A stretch of 64,000 nt of DNA from Puffinus mauretanicus (GCA_023333565.1 JAJKFH010004053.1:2914001-2978000); one strand, 5' to 3'; counted from the first letter of the stretch, positions 1 through 15,831 are shown. The notes: generated from the letters alone by a model not told the origin. Program-made: numbers and translations.

Positions 1-45
1 TGCTTGGGATAAATGTATATAGTCATGAAAAATAATCTTTAATAA

Positions 46-1916
<1,871 letters not shown>

Positions 1917-4900
1917 GCCAACAGTCTATATAACATGCACAAATCTGCCAAATGTAAAAGACTTGCAAAGAATTCCTGACATCTATAAGGAATCAAAGGA
2001 AAGAAAATCTTCGCTACTTTGCATGCTCTTAATGGCAAACTGGAATTTCATAATGCAGTTGCACAAAACCACTTTTAAAGTGTTATAATCTAATTTACCA
2101 ATGACATGTTTTTATTTTTTGTCTCTTTCCCAACTGATTTTCAGGGTCCAAAGGAAGCTTACTGAAAATATGGGGTAGAAAAATGAGTGTTGGTGTGAAC
2201 AATAGCAGAAAAACCAATGTTTCAAATCCTTTATTTTCCCAACGTTTGATAATCATTCTACTAAAGAGGGATTTATCTGGAATTAGTGACCTTGGGGTAA
2301 GACATTTTTGAAGCAGAAGAACTTTGTGGGACCAAGCAATTCTATTCCAGTTCTGTAAAACTCTCTGTGTTCAAAATTAGATGTGTGTGCTCCCCCCCAC
2401 CCCCCAAAAAAAAGATGGTACAACTATATTTGATATATAGTCTTGATCTTTAAGCTTCCTCTTGCATGGACTTAATTAGGGTAGGCAGGTTAAAAGAGAA
2501 ATTGGAACAGTGAATGAATGACAAACTTGATCTAAATGGTAGACCTCAGTAGTGAAATTAGAGAGCATAATGCACTGTGTTAATACTTGTATTAATATAA
2601 CTGGAAAGTAGCATGAGAGATTTTTCTTTTTTTCTTTCTGCATAGCTAATTAAGAATAATGAAGGTAACTAGAAAATGAGGTAATATTTTATAAAATTGT
2701 GTTGATAAAGTATGATGATATTTGAACTTGAAGCTATGTAATACAATCAGGGGGGTAAAGCCTTTAATCTTTTAAGCTCCAATCCAGCAGCGAGCTTTTG
2801 TATGGGAAGACTACCTGAACAAAGCTCACCAGGAAAGCAAGACTGAAGCTGGTAAATGGCCACTTTTTAGTCCTTTTTCAGAGACAGGTTTGGTACTGTT
2901 GCGTGTGACTTATATGTGTTAACAAGGGTGGGTGCCACAAATGCTAGCTGTCACTAGTTCAGGGATTTGATTGCACTTTTGCTTTTTTTGACTATTAAGA
3001 CACACTTACACGCAGTTGCTCTTCCCACTTCTGCCCTTCCTACAGAATTATTTAACTAAAAATAAACAAAAGAAAATGTGAAAGTTTAAAAACTAAAGGG
3101 ATAAAATATATTTAATATTGTCCGAATATAGTGACATTGAAATTTGCTGGCATTCAGCCCAGCTGACACTACATCTAGATTTATTTTCTTTGGCTACTGA
3201 CATATCAAGCAATAACATCATGTCTTTTACTCAACAATTTGCATGAGGTTCTTGAATTTCTGATCAAGCTTATGTACTTTAATTTTGAAACACTAAACTC
3301 TTACTTAGCTACCAGGTTGGAATTCGTATTATCATTGTAAAGCTGTCCAACAAATGAATTTCAGAAAAGCTGGTAATATAGTTCTGGTACTAAACTTAAC
3401 ATTCTTCATGGGTTTACACTACATTGAATCCAACTACCAAACAGATCTTTGTAAGAACAGTGCCATCATTTTTGATTTTCCCTCGACATCGCTCATCACC
3501 TATACATCTGTGGTTATCAAATTTTTAAAGGGCTTTATGTAAGAAAAACAAAAATAAAACAAAAAAACCACACACAAAAAAAATAATCAAAAAACCCAAA
3601 AAATACAATGGAATTTTAATTTTTCTAAATATTTTAAAATGAATAACACAATCATATGAGTTTATGTATTAATATAGTTATAACAAAAAATGCCAAAAAT
3701 GACACTGGCATTGTCTGGATTTTTAATTACTGAATGGAACAGTTCATTGTAATAACACTTGTATAGTAAAGGAATAAAACACTAACTTAATGAACATGTT
3801 CATTGTAAATGGTTGTGTATTATAAGACTTCTCCGAAAGAGTTTGTATGTTTATGAAAATTTATTTGTTTCACCTGAAGACCTTGACGTGGTTCTTACCC
3901 TAACAGAGTTTAAAATTCACATTCACACTTTTTATATAAATAGTAATAAGTTTAATTATGTAACTAAGTATTTTTATAAAGAATGGCATTGTTGAACTGT
4001 TTTGCAGAATTGGTTCAAAATAAATTTCTCCTTGATTGCATCTGCTTATTTGAGGGGGGAAAAGGCGGGAGGGGGACAAAAGCAGAGTAGCCTTAATTTT
4101 GAGGGGAAAAGGAGGGGAACAAAACCTTCATGAGCTTTGGGTTTATTTTTATCCTCTGCAAACTACTTTAATGTACTTTTATACAAAATGCTGAGTTCAT
4201 GGTGCATTATTGCTGTGAAAGGGGAGACATTTTCTAGAGCAGTTCAGAAGTCCTTGGCAGGGCTAGAACAATTCTGTCTGGACTTAAAACTAACCCCGTG
4301 ACAGACAGACAGACAGACTTGGGATTCTTGTGAGAGCAAGTCCAACGTAGACTTTCAGCTGGCGGTCGCTGCCACGCTGTAGGGCAAACACAGTTCCTCT
4401 CTCTTGCTTTATCTGGTATTAGCAGCCACTGTTGACTTCTGTGTAATTTTTTCAGGGAATTTTATACATTTGTTCTTGTGATGGCTGATGTTTTATCTCA
4501 ACTTCGCTGAATGTTACCTGTCTCAATGACCAGTACAACTCAAACCGCAAATCCTGACATGTATATACAGTGCCACTGTAAATTTAGGAGCTAGTACTGT
4601 TTGAGTTTCAATAATAACTAATACAGCACTAAAACCATTCTTCTTACAGAAGCTACAAACTGCAAAGTTTACTGTATTTTTAGTACTTCCTGTAATGTAA
4701 TTAATGTTTTACTATTTTTAATGACAACAATCCTGTAACTTCTGGTAATCTGTACTCTCCCCGTTGCCCATCAGAACCTTGTGATACCCATTCTGCATGC
4801 TAGGCCTGCAGATTGTGTCTGTCATGTGTTGTTTCAAGCTGTAGTATTTTAAGAATATTTTCCTACTATTTTTGAGTAAACTTCCAAGCATAAAAATGTG

Positions 4901-5305
4901 TACGATCCTACTATTTAGATAAAATATATCCCTATTTTAGCATAAAGCATTATGAAAAGAACCTTATGTGTTCTTATCCTTGCAACCACTGAATTGTCAT
5001 TTTGCTAGGCTTGTGAGTAGCTCTTGCCACTGAAAAGTAGCCTTGGGAAAAGTCTTACCCCCCCCCCCCACCCCTTAAAAAAAAAAAAAAAAAAAAAAGT
5101 CTCCTGGAGTTTGCTGATGGGTAGAAACAAGCCGGAATGCTATCTTACCCATAGTCATCTACAATACTGTTTATTCTAAAACACATTATCCATAGCTGGA
5201 ATGAGTATAAATGAATATAAAGAACTAAACTTAATCAGCCCCCACTTTTGTTATTTATTTTGATCTGTTCAATCCAATAAACTTCTGAGTTTTTAAGTTT
5301 TCTGT
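1917..5305 (+). other. YES1: YES1 3' untranslated region with alternative poly(A) signals
   Basis: AT-rich sequence with no substantial open frame follows the YES1 stop. AATAAA hexamers occur at 3773–3778, 4019–4024 and 5276–5281. The last is followed by a T/GT-rich stretch (about 5292–5335) typical of a downstream processing element, so it is the best candidate for the distal end. The exact cleavage site is inferred. The region holds a poly-C/poly-A tract at 5058–5098, a smaller one at 2392–2413 and an (ACAG)4 repeat at 4301–4318. Confidence 0.6.
5058..5098. repeat. Poly-C / poly-A compound tract
   Basis: Twelve C, one A, four C, two T, then twenty-two A, within the YES1 3' UTR. Length is likely variable and prone to sequencing error. 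Confidence 0.9.
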
Positions 5306-8300
5306 GAAGATGCTCTAGGTGTTTGTATTTGTGCCAGCTTTCCCCCAACACACAAGACTGCTTAGAGCTACGCGGTCATGTTGGGCTTAAACCACAGGAA
5401 CACTTAGCTCACTTCAGCTAAGCAGTACATGGCAAACAGGAGACTCAAATTCTCACACCTTGCTAAGGAATTTAGGACTAAATTTGAATAACTGATTTGG
5501 GCACCATAAGCGTGTCTGGGTGGGTAACTGCTAAAGTACAGGATTGTGATTCATCCAGTAGCTATTGTCTTGTGCAGGTACTTGGACACTTACTTGTGCA
5601 AATGCCTAGAAGTGCAGGTGCCTTCATAGCCGCGCATCTTGCTCCTACTTCAGCCCGATGCTAACGCAGGAACAAGGCTGCCATTGACCTCCCAGGCACC
5701 GCAGGGGGCTGGCAGTCAGCGCAGGGCTGGGAAGCCCCGTGACGCACATCTCTGGCAGACGCCTTTTCAAGACAGGGTGGGAAGAGTCAGTAGGTGGGAA
5801 GGGGATGGTTGTATCTATTTTTGATATAATGGCCTCGAGTGTAAAACCTGGGCTCTGATCAAGAATCCTGGATAGCTGGTGGATCTTATACAGGTGGTTG
5901 TCAGCTGTGAGAGACTGTTAGGAGGTTGTTGAGAGTGGGGAGCAGAACCCACTGCAGGGCTTCACCTGCAGCCACAGGCTTAGGCCTTTGCTCAAGGACC
6001 AGGTTCTTTTTTTTTCTCTGCACTTTTCCCTATTGACACTTATAGGGAGAGTGTTAGCTGGAAAAACATCAACAGCTTCCCTGCTTCTCCCTTAGCACAG
6101 AGGAGGGAAAGGGAGAGAGTGAGACGGGAGGATGGAGGTGAGCAGCTGAGGCACTACACTTCTTCACCGGGCAGAGGGAAGCAGGTTGAGGGGTGTGCAT
6201 AGCAGGTGACATCTGTTCTCTGTCATATTTTGAAAAGGAGGTAGAAATGCGGGGGAACTGAGGAGCATCTGTTCCCTTGTGCGCAGCAGAAATGGAGCAA
6301 GGCTAATGCCAAGTGCTGCTTCTGTTTTCCGTGGTGGTTCTGGTCAGCTCACCCTGACTGGTTCCTAGCAGAGCCCCTTCATATTAGCTGGGGAGTCCCA
6401 AGCATCGTTCTGCTGTCATTTGTAAGAGTGAACCTTGATCAGCTCTTAGGAAAAAAAAATGATAGCCTAACCAGAGATACTGGTCCCTGGATCCCAAATT
6501 GGCAGGGACGCTTGCCTCTGGAGCTCAGCCCCAGAGTGATGGCATTTCAGACACTGGCAAGTAGCTTAGCATTTCCTTCCTAGTGGACGTATGTGGATGT
6601 AGGATTTTGTGTTAGGTTTCCCTCCTCTCCATGTGGGTACGGCATGCCTAGGAACTTAACAGAGTTCAGGCGTTACCCATGGGACACACGTTCTTTACTG
6701 ATCCTACTCTGTGAGCTTATTTTCCTTGTTAGTTCTGCATGCAAACATGCGCTTCTTGTAGATAGCACATTGTGGGGTTTTTTTTAACATTCTCTTTTAA
6801 TTTAAAGGTATATTTTTTGTCAAATTGTAATAAGCACTGTTGTTGGGGGATCAAAGTATTCATAGTACTGTGTACTTCTACAGAACATTGTCCATCTCCT
6901 CTTAGTATTTCATTTACTTTAAGTGAGTAGAAACACGTGTTGGTTATTGTGGTGTTTTGATTTGTTCTTCTTGAAGGAGAGAGGACAGTTACCTAGTTAA
7001 ACTCAGCAGGGTCTGAGGAACAGACTGGAAATTTAAAAGGGAAACCTGAATACAAGCACTCTTGATGAATCAGTCATGTACCAACACTGAAGCTGACTGC
7101 TGTGAAAGCATTCCTTTTTTTATCAAAAAGCTACTCCCAGTAGGAGCACTTCACCCCTCTCCTTTGTGCCCTGCTGCTAGGTTATTGAGTCTCTAGCTGA
7201 GGCTACTGATAAGTACATCCTGGGAAATGGAAAGATCTGTGCATCTTACATTTGGCCCTGAAAATCCATCCCATGCGTGCTAACAACTCACTTTTTTCCT
7301 GAACCTCAACAGGTGCCAGCTGCTGCATTCACCCTTCATTCAGTACCCCCACATTTATTCACGTCTGGGGCAGCCTTCCAGGGGCTCCGTGGCTGATGAT
7401 CCTTCTCTCGGCTTCAGTGTTTGGAAGCACCAGGGTTGTATTTGCTGGGTAAGGAAGAATTTCTGCTCATTTCAAAAACAAAAAAGGATAAATCTCAGTT
7501 CAGCTCCCACGATAAAAGTGCCACAAATAAGGAGAACATCTAATCATTTGACTACTTCATCACAAAAACAGTGAGGATGGCTCCCTGTTCCTCCAGCAAC
7601 TGTGGAGGATGCCACTCACGGAGATGCTCAAGGTGTGTTGTCGAACAGTGAACGACCGTGCTAGATTGCAGTCCCTGTTCCGTCCTGGCCAGGAGGCCAA
7701 GTCTGTGTTCTGTCCTGTTCCCAAGAAAAGGCAAGAGTGTTGGCTCACATTGCTAAGAGTGGAAGCTGGCGACTAGATGACTTACATCCCTTACATCCCT
7801 CTACCCACCTTCCTCTCCTCTCAGTTCTAGCCGAGGTGCTCGCTCTTCACCACAACTGACCGGCTTTTATTTCTCCATCATGTGGCTGTGCAGTAATAGC
7901 ATGAACACATATGAGAATTTACAGAATTAAAGATTGGAAGCCTTTAGCAGCCTTATGTAGCATCTGCGTTTTTTTCTTTTTTAAATGGAAGATGCCTGGC
8001 AAATTAAGCAGCCTTATTAAAGCAAGGTCAGATCCATATCACTTTCACTGGAGTTTTGATTTCATTCTATATTACCCTCTTCACTTATGGAATGGCCCTG
8101 TATTTCAAATTGGCTTATGACTAGCATAAATGTACATTCTTTTTCTTTGTGCTGAAAGACTGCAATAGAAATAATTTCCATATTTACATTTTAATTTAGT
8201 GTTATTTGTTAAGGTGACTGCATCAAAATCTGTGCATTTAATCTTCTTGCCACCTTTATCAAAGGACTACCATTTGCGAGGGGAGATTTTTTTCCATTTG

Positions 8301-10964
8301 ATACTGAAGTTCAATCCATAGCTTCAGTGGGTTTAAGGTTATAATAAATAGATTACTAATAGGCTAAATATAATATCTGGCGCCACTGTCATTAGAATGG
8401 CCCCAGCCTTTTCAGACTGCTAAAGTGTTTTGAAGAGCAAGTGTGTGTATACTTAGCAATAGCTATGCCCCCTGAGTTCAACTGATCATTAAGGTAAGAA
8501 GGAGTGACCCTCTCTGCAGCTTGGGGATGACAAATGGCATTCAGGAAGATAGTGGGATACACATCCACTTTGACAGGCCAGCCTGCCTTGTGCAAATGCT
8601 CTTGATTTATCAACAAAATAGCACAACCCTCGTTTGTTTTTCGTCCCAAGACAGACACTGTTATGCCAGGCCATAGGCAGAAATCTACTGATACGCAGCA
8701 TCTCTCTTTGGGTTTTCCAAGGCACCTGCCATCTTACCCAACAACCCTTATTACCTAATATATAGCATTTTTCACTCTCAAACACTTCACAAATGAGATT
8801 TATTTCATTCTCTCTGGATGGCAAATTAAGGAAGGGGAGAAGAGATATTTTGACTTATCCAGGATCAAGTTGAAGACCGTGATTGAGCAGCAGCCAGAAT
8901 CTAGCATTTGGTCTACTGGGAATTTCCTTTCAGATGGGCATCTTTTAGCATCGCCTACCAACCTCGACTCCCGGTCTTGAGCTTGGAGAGGTGATTTCCT
9001 AAGAAAAGCCTGCAGTAATTTCCCATTATGCCCTACAATGGACACCTGAGCTGCTCCAAGAAAGTGGAACAACCTGCGTAAAGCCTGTGGGCCCCGCACA
9101 GCAATTTGGCTGCCACAAAGCCAGTGTATCAATCATGATGTGCAGACAGCGTGGAGCTTGAGCTGGGAAACCCTGCCAGCCCCTGGCATGCTCAGCCTGG
9201 AGCTAGCCCAGGTGGCCCTGGGGTGCAGCTAGCCACCACACAGACAGCCCACGTGTGGGTAAGCGCTTGACCTTGTCCTCTGAGGATGGCAGTGACCGTC
9301 AGCAGCATCCGCCTCCTCAGCTCGCTGGGCTGCTGCATCGTGGACACCATGGTACGCGCGGGCAGGAGGCTTTTGTCAGGCAAAGCAGTTTGTTATGACA
9401 GGACACGGCTGCGATGGTGTTCTACGAGCAGTGCCCAGCGAGCACATGCGCAAGTTCCTCTGCAGTTCTCGTTGCTCCCTTCTCGTACCAGATGTAACTT
9501 CCATAGGTAATTGGTTCGCAGCAGTGCTTTAGAAGGGCTTTCTAGTGCCCTTTCAGCCAGTCGGTGCCCTAGACCATAGAATTAGCAATTCCTTCTTTGC
9601 CACTCAAGTGTGGTGTTTCAGTGACACTGCTGAATATGTCAAAACCCTCGAAGCAATCAGCTGAACGCCCACAAAACCTGTGACTTGATGATATCATGCC
9701 TTTTCCTCCTTCAATCTACATTTGCAATTGTTTCTTACAGAAACGTCTACATTTTTTAAAAAATCACTTAGCAATCTGGCAAGTACATACTCAGTTATTT
9801 TAAGCTTCTTTAAGGATAAACCATTAGCTTTAGTCAGCCTAAGATTGGAGTCTGTGTATCACCTAGTCTGTTATAATATAAGATGCTGAACACCCTTCTG
9901 TCGTGAGTGAAATGTGCTTGGTACAACCTGCCTAGATACATAAATGACCTCAGCCACTGTAGTACATGATTCATCACATCCGAGGAAAGTGGGATGGGAT
10001 GTTCTTCCCACGGTGCAGGTAGGAACAGCAGAGGAACTGAGACACGGGCAAGTAAAGTGTCTTAGCCAGCATCACACAAAAAGGTTCTTACAAAACTGAG
10101 GCTCAGACACTGGTTTCTCAGATCTCAAGCAAATACCCTGAACAGGGGAGATCTCACAGAATTGGACTCATGGTCTCATATTTCTTAAGACTCTCTTTAT
10201 TCCATGCTGCTAAGGAAAATGATGGTTGGCACGAGGCTTCATACTGTGCCTGTCCTTTCTCTGATACTCCGCAGTTTGCTAGACACGATTTGCATGTGGT
10301 TTACCCTAACAAAAATCCTTGCTGGGAATATATGTTGACGTTGAGTAGTGGTATGTGGGACTGGAAAAAAACAGAATTCAGCCTCAGCTCTGAGTCTTGG
10401 GGACTTGAAACAGCTGGACCACAAGTGCCATTACCTCACTGCCAGAAACAGAATGCCTTATGAGGAAATGAGAACTTGAACGTGACTGCAAGTACCAAAA
10501 CAACTCTGGGAGATGCAGCAGTTGCTTCAAAGGGATGGAATGTAAAGGCTCTCTCATCTATAGAAACACTCTTTTCCCCAGAGAAGATGTGATCTGACGG
10601 CCTCTGTCTCTTCAACAGTGTTCTGGGATGTCAGTCTAGGGTGGCTGTTTTCTTCCTCTGTGGAGTGGGAGGTGATACAGGAGCAACTCTTCATCTTGAA
10701 AGCCCTTTGTAACTATTAAATTATTTGAGGAAGGGATCAGCATCTGGGAACAGGCAAGTATAAGGTGAAACATGGCCATGCAACTGAGTTGGCAGTGGCC
10801 ACCCAGATCTGGGTGCAAACTGAACGGTTCTGTGCTGATACTTCAAATTCATAGACTGTCGGAAAAGGTTACTTCTCAAAGTATCAGCTGAGGAAAGGGC
10901 CCACAGTCATCCTGGTACAGGCATTTGGCTGTAATGAGGCAGTAAATTCTGCTATGCTTTGCAG
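5306..10964. other. Gene-free interval between YES1 and the ENOSF1 remnant
   Basis: About 5.7 kb in which I recognise no exon, RNA gene or young repeat. Open frames here are short, lack splice context and resemble nothing known to me. By synteny the first ENOSF1 exons (start codon and N-terminal capping domain) should lie here, but I could not find them; they are deleted or too diverged to see by eye. Confidence 0.5.
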
Positions 10965-11080
10965 TCACATGTGCTGTCAAGGCTTTCTTTATTCACATGG
11001 TCAACAGAGACATGGGAGAAATTGTCAACAACTTCGGAGGCTTCTACAGAGAGCTCGCCAGTGACAGGCAGCTCTGCTGG
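10965..11080 (+). pseudogene. ENOSF1: ENOSF1 relic exon: CAV-to-QLxW segment
   Basis: AG acceptor at 10963–10964. The open frame includes EIVNNFGGFYRELASD, matching the human DIVGDFRGFYRQLTSD stretch. The expected donor directly after the TGG codon at 11078–11080 reads GGGTGC; the nearest GT is two bases later, which would shift the frame. Confidence 0.85.
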
Positions 11081-11452
11081 GGGTGCTGTTGTGAAAAGGA
11101 TAGTAACAAACATATAAGTTGTGGATTTGCACAAAATATTTCCATTTTTATTCTTGGAAATTGGGAAGATATCTGGTGCTAAGGCAAGCCCGTGTGAAAA
11201 TGACCACTCAGAGAGTTCCAGTGGGTATTTCATGCAAATCGCACATTTCAGCATCTACTTCTTTTGTAATTTTTAACCAATACAGATTCCTCCTTTTTTC
11301 CAGTATCAGTGACTTTTCCCCTTGTTGTGTTATCAACAATGCTATCTTTTAATCTCTGGTGAACAAAATATCATTTAACAGAAACGGAGACATCGGTGAG
11401 TATCAAACCACTGGGGATGACACTGGTGGATGTACATTTGTATGCTCAACAG

Positions 11453-11530
11453 ATTGGACCAGAGAAGGGTGCTGTGCACGTGGCCACAGCTGCTGTCCTG
11501 AATGCTCTGTGGGCCAAGCGAGAGGGAAAG
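11453..11530 (+). pseudogene. ENOSF1: ENOSF1 relic exon: IGPEKG segment with 9-nt deletion
   Basis: Good AG acceptor and GTAATG donor. It encodes IGPEKGAVHVATAAVLNAL followed by WAKREGK, where human has VWDLWAKQEGK. It is 78 nt against 87 expected, so three codons are missing in frame. Confidence 0.88.
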
Positions 11531-12009
11531 GTAATGCTCATGGGATCCCAATATAAGAATGCTCATTAATGCTGAGAGATTCCCTGCTCCTGGTTGCCCT
11601 CATTTGCACATCTGGTCTTGATTTTGCAGTAATTTATACATATGTTTAGCTTTAAAATATCAAATAAAGTACAGGCATCACCGAGTTCTTGGAGACTCTG
11701 CACATGCTTAATTTTTGCAGGATGGAAAATTGTATCAACTGCACAGTGCTTAGTGGTGGAATTGGTCAGAACGTTTCAGAGTCATTTTGTTGGAGCTCTG
11801 GCATTCCTGAAAGAAAAGATTTTTGCCTAGCCTTGCTTACCAGATGGTTCTCTGTATGCCCTTCTCTTGATTTCGTTTTTCTTACTTGGAGATTTTAATG
11901 TGAAATTTTAATCTTTTAGCCACTTCTCTACTGAATATACTGTTGATCTGGGAGCAAAATCTTGTATACTTAGCATGCTACTGGATATGAAAAAGAATGT
12001 ATTTAGGCA

Positions 12010-13140
12010 GTCATGTGAGCAGCCATAAAGGCGGCATGGTTAGAAGGGGAAATTACTGAACAAAAGATATTGTCTGCTCAAAAATACTGACAGAGAAAGG
12101 GCTGCTAGCCTGGAACTGCGAGCCTGGGGACTAGCCCTGTGAACCATAAAAAAACATCCTTGAAAAGTGCAGCTGGCCTCTTTGAAGTGCAGCTGGGGTA
12201 CCTAGAAACCAGAGACATCCACAGATACCACCGATAAGCGCAAAACAAGGGACTGTAACGGCAATCTATCATCTGAGAAGGTGGAAAACAATCTGAAAAA
12301 ATAAAATTGCTCTGAAGGAACAGAAAACAGCATCACCTCTTGGCTGTTACAGGTGAAAAATAGAAATTAACAGCATCTATTGGCTGCTCAATGTCCTACT
12401 CCCTCTTATGTCTCTGTGATATAAAAAGGACTTAATTTTTATCCAAAACGGAGCCTCTCTCGTTCTGAGAACTTCCCAGTTGAATCCCACACAAACTTTC
12501 TATGAGCTCTTGGGCTCTCCCCAGGGACGCCTGGCTGAAACCAGACCCTGTGACATGGATCATTTTGGAAGTGGGACTCTGCCTGTTGTCTTATTGAGCT
12601 TGGTCTGTCCTCCCCTCTTTTGGGGATGGTTGGGTCCCCCTCTGGGACTGGTTTGTTTCCCCCTTTTGGGATGGTTTGGCTCCTTCTGAAATCTAATTCA
12701 CTTCATATCGATATTGTATATATTCATAATATATACAATAAGTATATCTATCATAAATATATCTGCTGTTACATTCTTGATAAGTTTGCTTCACTAATGA
12801 TAACCTCTAGTAATCTATAATAGTATGTATTAATCTAGTACTATAGTAATAATAGTATATAAGTACTTCGTTGGTGCTGCTATTGGTTGTACTACAGTAC
12901 TGATTGATGCTATTATTGATTGATACCATACCATTGATTGATACTCTATTATTGATTGCTGATAGTAACTTGTAATAGCTTGATATATATTCATTCATAT
13001 TTGCTTTATTAATCATAGGTATGTTTGCTAGTGGTGACATTTCTGGTATTTGTGGTAATCTGTAATAAAACAGAGAAATTTAGAGGACAAAGCCTATGTG
13101 TCCTTGTGTATTACGGAATCCTACCAACCCACTGTCACAA
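12010..13140 (+). mobile_element. Possible endogenous-retrovirus LTR remnant
   Basis: The block has an LTR-like layout: a TATA-like GATATAAAAAG at about 12419, a pyrimidine-rich part with near-repeats of GGGATGGTTTGG-type units (12620–12690), an AT-rich part with ATTGATTGATAC-like near-repeats (12900–12975) and AATAAA near 13062. I recognise no reverse transcriptase or other viral coding region. Ends and target duplications could not be set, so the limits are approximate. It may instead be ordinary low-complexity intron. Confidence 0.35.
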
Positions 13141-14059
13141 TCTCTACACACCTGCAGGCCAGGTAACCCTTTAGGTCATGACAGGCAGAAATTTGCCTTT
13201 GCTCTGTGAGCTTAAAACCCTTGGTATGATGGGGTCCTAGTCCAGAACTAGCACTTCAGACCCCTGCAGGAGGACAAATAATACCTGGTACAATGTTGCT
13301 GTGGCCATATCCTGACAGGCACAGTTGGACACGCGTGCTGTTTGCAGGCCTTCTGGTTTAAGAGGACAGAAAGAGCAAAAAGCTGTAGCTAGCACTGACT
13401 GGAGTCACCGCCGTGCACGCTCATGTACCGTGTGGCTCAGGACATGCCACCACACTACCCTGACTGTAGAGCTTGCAGGGGAGAGTTGGTTTGAGTCCCA
13501 CTGGCTCAGGTCTGCCAGCATCCACTCTTTTCTTCACTTCTGCTCCGTTGGATTGAGCCTTCATGTATCATTTCTTGCAAAAGCAATCAGCAAGCTTCAG
13601 CTTGCCAAAGTCCAAGAGCATAATACAGCCCCGAAAAGAGGCTCATCAAAAAGTTCACAAAAAGACATCTTATATGTCAAAAGGGTAGTTTGTATGATGA
13701 TGATTTCCAGCAAGGGAGGGGGCTGGAGGGAAGTCACTATGTCAGAGAGCTGGCATGAGGCACCTTTTTTTTTTTTCTTTTTTTTTCTTTTTTTAATAAT
13801 CACCCCACCAATATTGCTTCCATAATGAAACCAGGTTAAGAGGGATACTCAATCCTTAATGATTTTCAGGAGAAAGTGTCAAATGTTCTTGCTTGGGGTT
13901 GAGAACCACATTGCTTTGGTGTCAGTAATTAATTTTGTGTGCCAAATGTAAACATGCTTGCACTTCATGACACTTCCTCATAAAGAAAAAAGCATCTGTG
14001 TGTTATCTCTTTTATGGCATCCATGTGGTTCCAGTTATTTAATTTGTTTTGTTTTCTAG

Positions 14060-14086
14060 TTTCTGTGGAAGATACTAGTCGACATG
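14060..14086 (+). pseudogene. ENOSF1: ENOSF1 relic 27-bp micro-exon
   Basis: Bounded by TTCTAG and GTAAGG. It encodes FLWKILVDM where human has PVWKLLVDM. The length is exactly as expected. Confidence 0.8.
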
Positions 14087-15093
14087 GTAAGGAAATCTTG
14101 TTATATTTCCAGTCTAAAGGTAACTGGGCCCTATTGTTTTTAACTGTATTAGAAGGGTATGTGTTTAAGTTGGTGTCCAAACTAAAATGGTCTTACAGCT
14201 CATTTCAGACAGAAGCTGTTTCCCTGGCAGTGGGTGTTACTTTCTGCTCAGAGACGTCCTTCCCTCCCAACATGCCCTCTTCATGTGTCTACCCTCATGA
14301 AGAGGTGCAAAGTAGCCCCTCTTCTGGGGAAGCTGTACAGTTTGTCTTGTCCGGCTCTAGCATCATAGCTGGCAGTGGGAACTGATGTCTCCTGATAATA
14401 GGAAGCTGTGTACTTAAAAATTGTGCTTCAATCTGCAGGTCTTTGTTTATGATTTGGCCAAGGAGCTGCTTTTCTTTAAGTCTGGATAATTGGGGGTTTG
14501 TTTTAATTTTTTTAATTGCCGGGGGCTTTTTCCCCAAAATAACTCCTTACTGAAAACTAAAAACTCAGTAATGGAACTGTATATGCTACCATCGCCTGCC
14601 AGCAAATTCTTGGGCCTAGTGTGTTGATCTGTTTGCTGAAGTGATCAGTCTTTTGGGGGGAATTCTGTTCAGTTGTAAGATCTAAAAGAGCCTGTTCTAA
14701 AAGAACCCGTTTTTTTTGACCCGAGAGCAAGAGGTGTGACAACAGGGGTGCTTCTCTAAGTTAATTTGACAGCTGGAAACTGTGACTTGGCTTTCTTGTT
14801 TAATTTTTCACTCCTGCTTGGATAGAGTTTAAAAGGAAGCTGAAAAGGGCTTATTATCAACTACTCACAGCCATGAAGTTAGGCATACACACGTTTGACA
14901 GTGAAACACAGGCTGATGAGGTGGTTGGGGGGGAAGGTTTAGAATATCTGCTGTCTCAACTCCCTGCTTGCTTAAGAGACGTAGGGAAAAGATTGACAGC
15001 CGTTCCTCAAATGACTAGCATTACTTAATCTTTTTTTCATCGTACTGTTTTGTTATGCTATGCTGCTTATTTTATATGTCATCCTTGAATCAG

Positions 15094-15166
15094 GATGCCA
15101 AACAATTGCCATTCTGCGTGGATTTCAGATATACTACTGATGTGTTAACAGATGAAGAAACTCATG
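15094..15166 (+). pseudogene. ENOSF1: ENOSF1 relic exon: DFRYxTDVLT segment
   Basis: CAG acceptor and GTAAGT donor, 73 bp. The open frame contains CVDFRYTTDVLTDEE, matching CIDFRYITDVLTEED of human. It ends in phase 1, as the next block requires. Confidence 0.88.
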
Positions 15167-15371
15167 GTAAGTCATCTTCCCTTCAAAGCTGGAATTTGGT
15201 ACACTCCTTCTTCCTAATCATTGAGTTGCCTCACCAGTTTTGGTGAGAATAGCTCAGGAGTACGCCATTGAGACTAAGACAGTTGGAGGAACAACCGCAA
15301 TGATGAAATCTGGAGGGTGAGGAGAAGTTGTTCTTCAGTGTAATTTGATATTTATGCTTGTTCCCCTTCAG

Positions 15372-15410
15372 AAATACTCCAAAATGGCCTGCTTGGGAAA
15401 AAGGAAAGGG
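15372..15410 (+). pseudogene. ENOSF1: ENOSF1 relic exon: EILQ..GKKER segment
   Basis: CAG acceptor and GTGAGC donor, 39 bp. It encodes EILQNGLLGKKER across the junction, matching EILQKGQIGKKER. Confidence 0.85.
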
Positions 15411-15831
15411 GTGAGCTTAAACAGATCTGTACCTGATGAAAAACATTACTCTGCATCTCTTAGAGAATGGGCAGGGGACTGTGTGAGATGAAGCATGTTG
15501 TTTGCTAGCATCTTCTTAACTGTCCCAGGAGTCCGAAGTCAGCCATTCGGTTTGTGCTACTTTGGTGACTTTTTGCCATATAAATCTTTGTGTTGGGTTA
15601 GCAAGGAGATTGTGTTGTTCTCTGCTTCTTCCAAGGATTTATCTGATTTGCAGTTCTCTTCACCAAAATTGATCTATTCAATTAAAATTACGGATTTCAA
15701 GGAAAAAAGAAGTCAAAACACCTCCACTCCTTCAGTTTCCTCAAAGGACAGTCTTTGAGGGACTATTTAACAAAATAATCCTCTGTTGAGTAAAACACAG
15801 CCTGACTTGAAACTGTCCTCATCTGCTTCAG

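Noticed and set aside
9286..9510. Open frame containing MVRAGRR, recalling the human ENOSF1 start MVRGR
   Set aside because: Similarity stops after a few residues and no donor or next exon follows; a chance match is more likely.
13325..13825. 166-codon plus-strand frame
   Set aside because: Ends in a poly-T tract read as phenylalanines and has no similarity to a known family.
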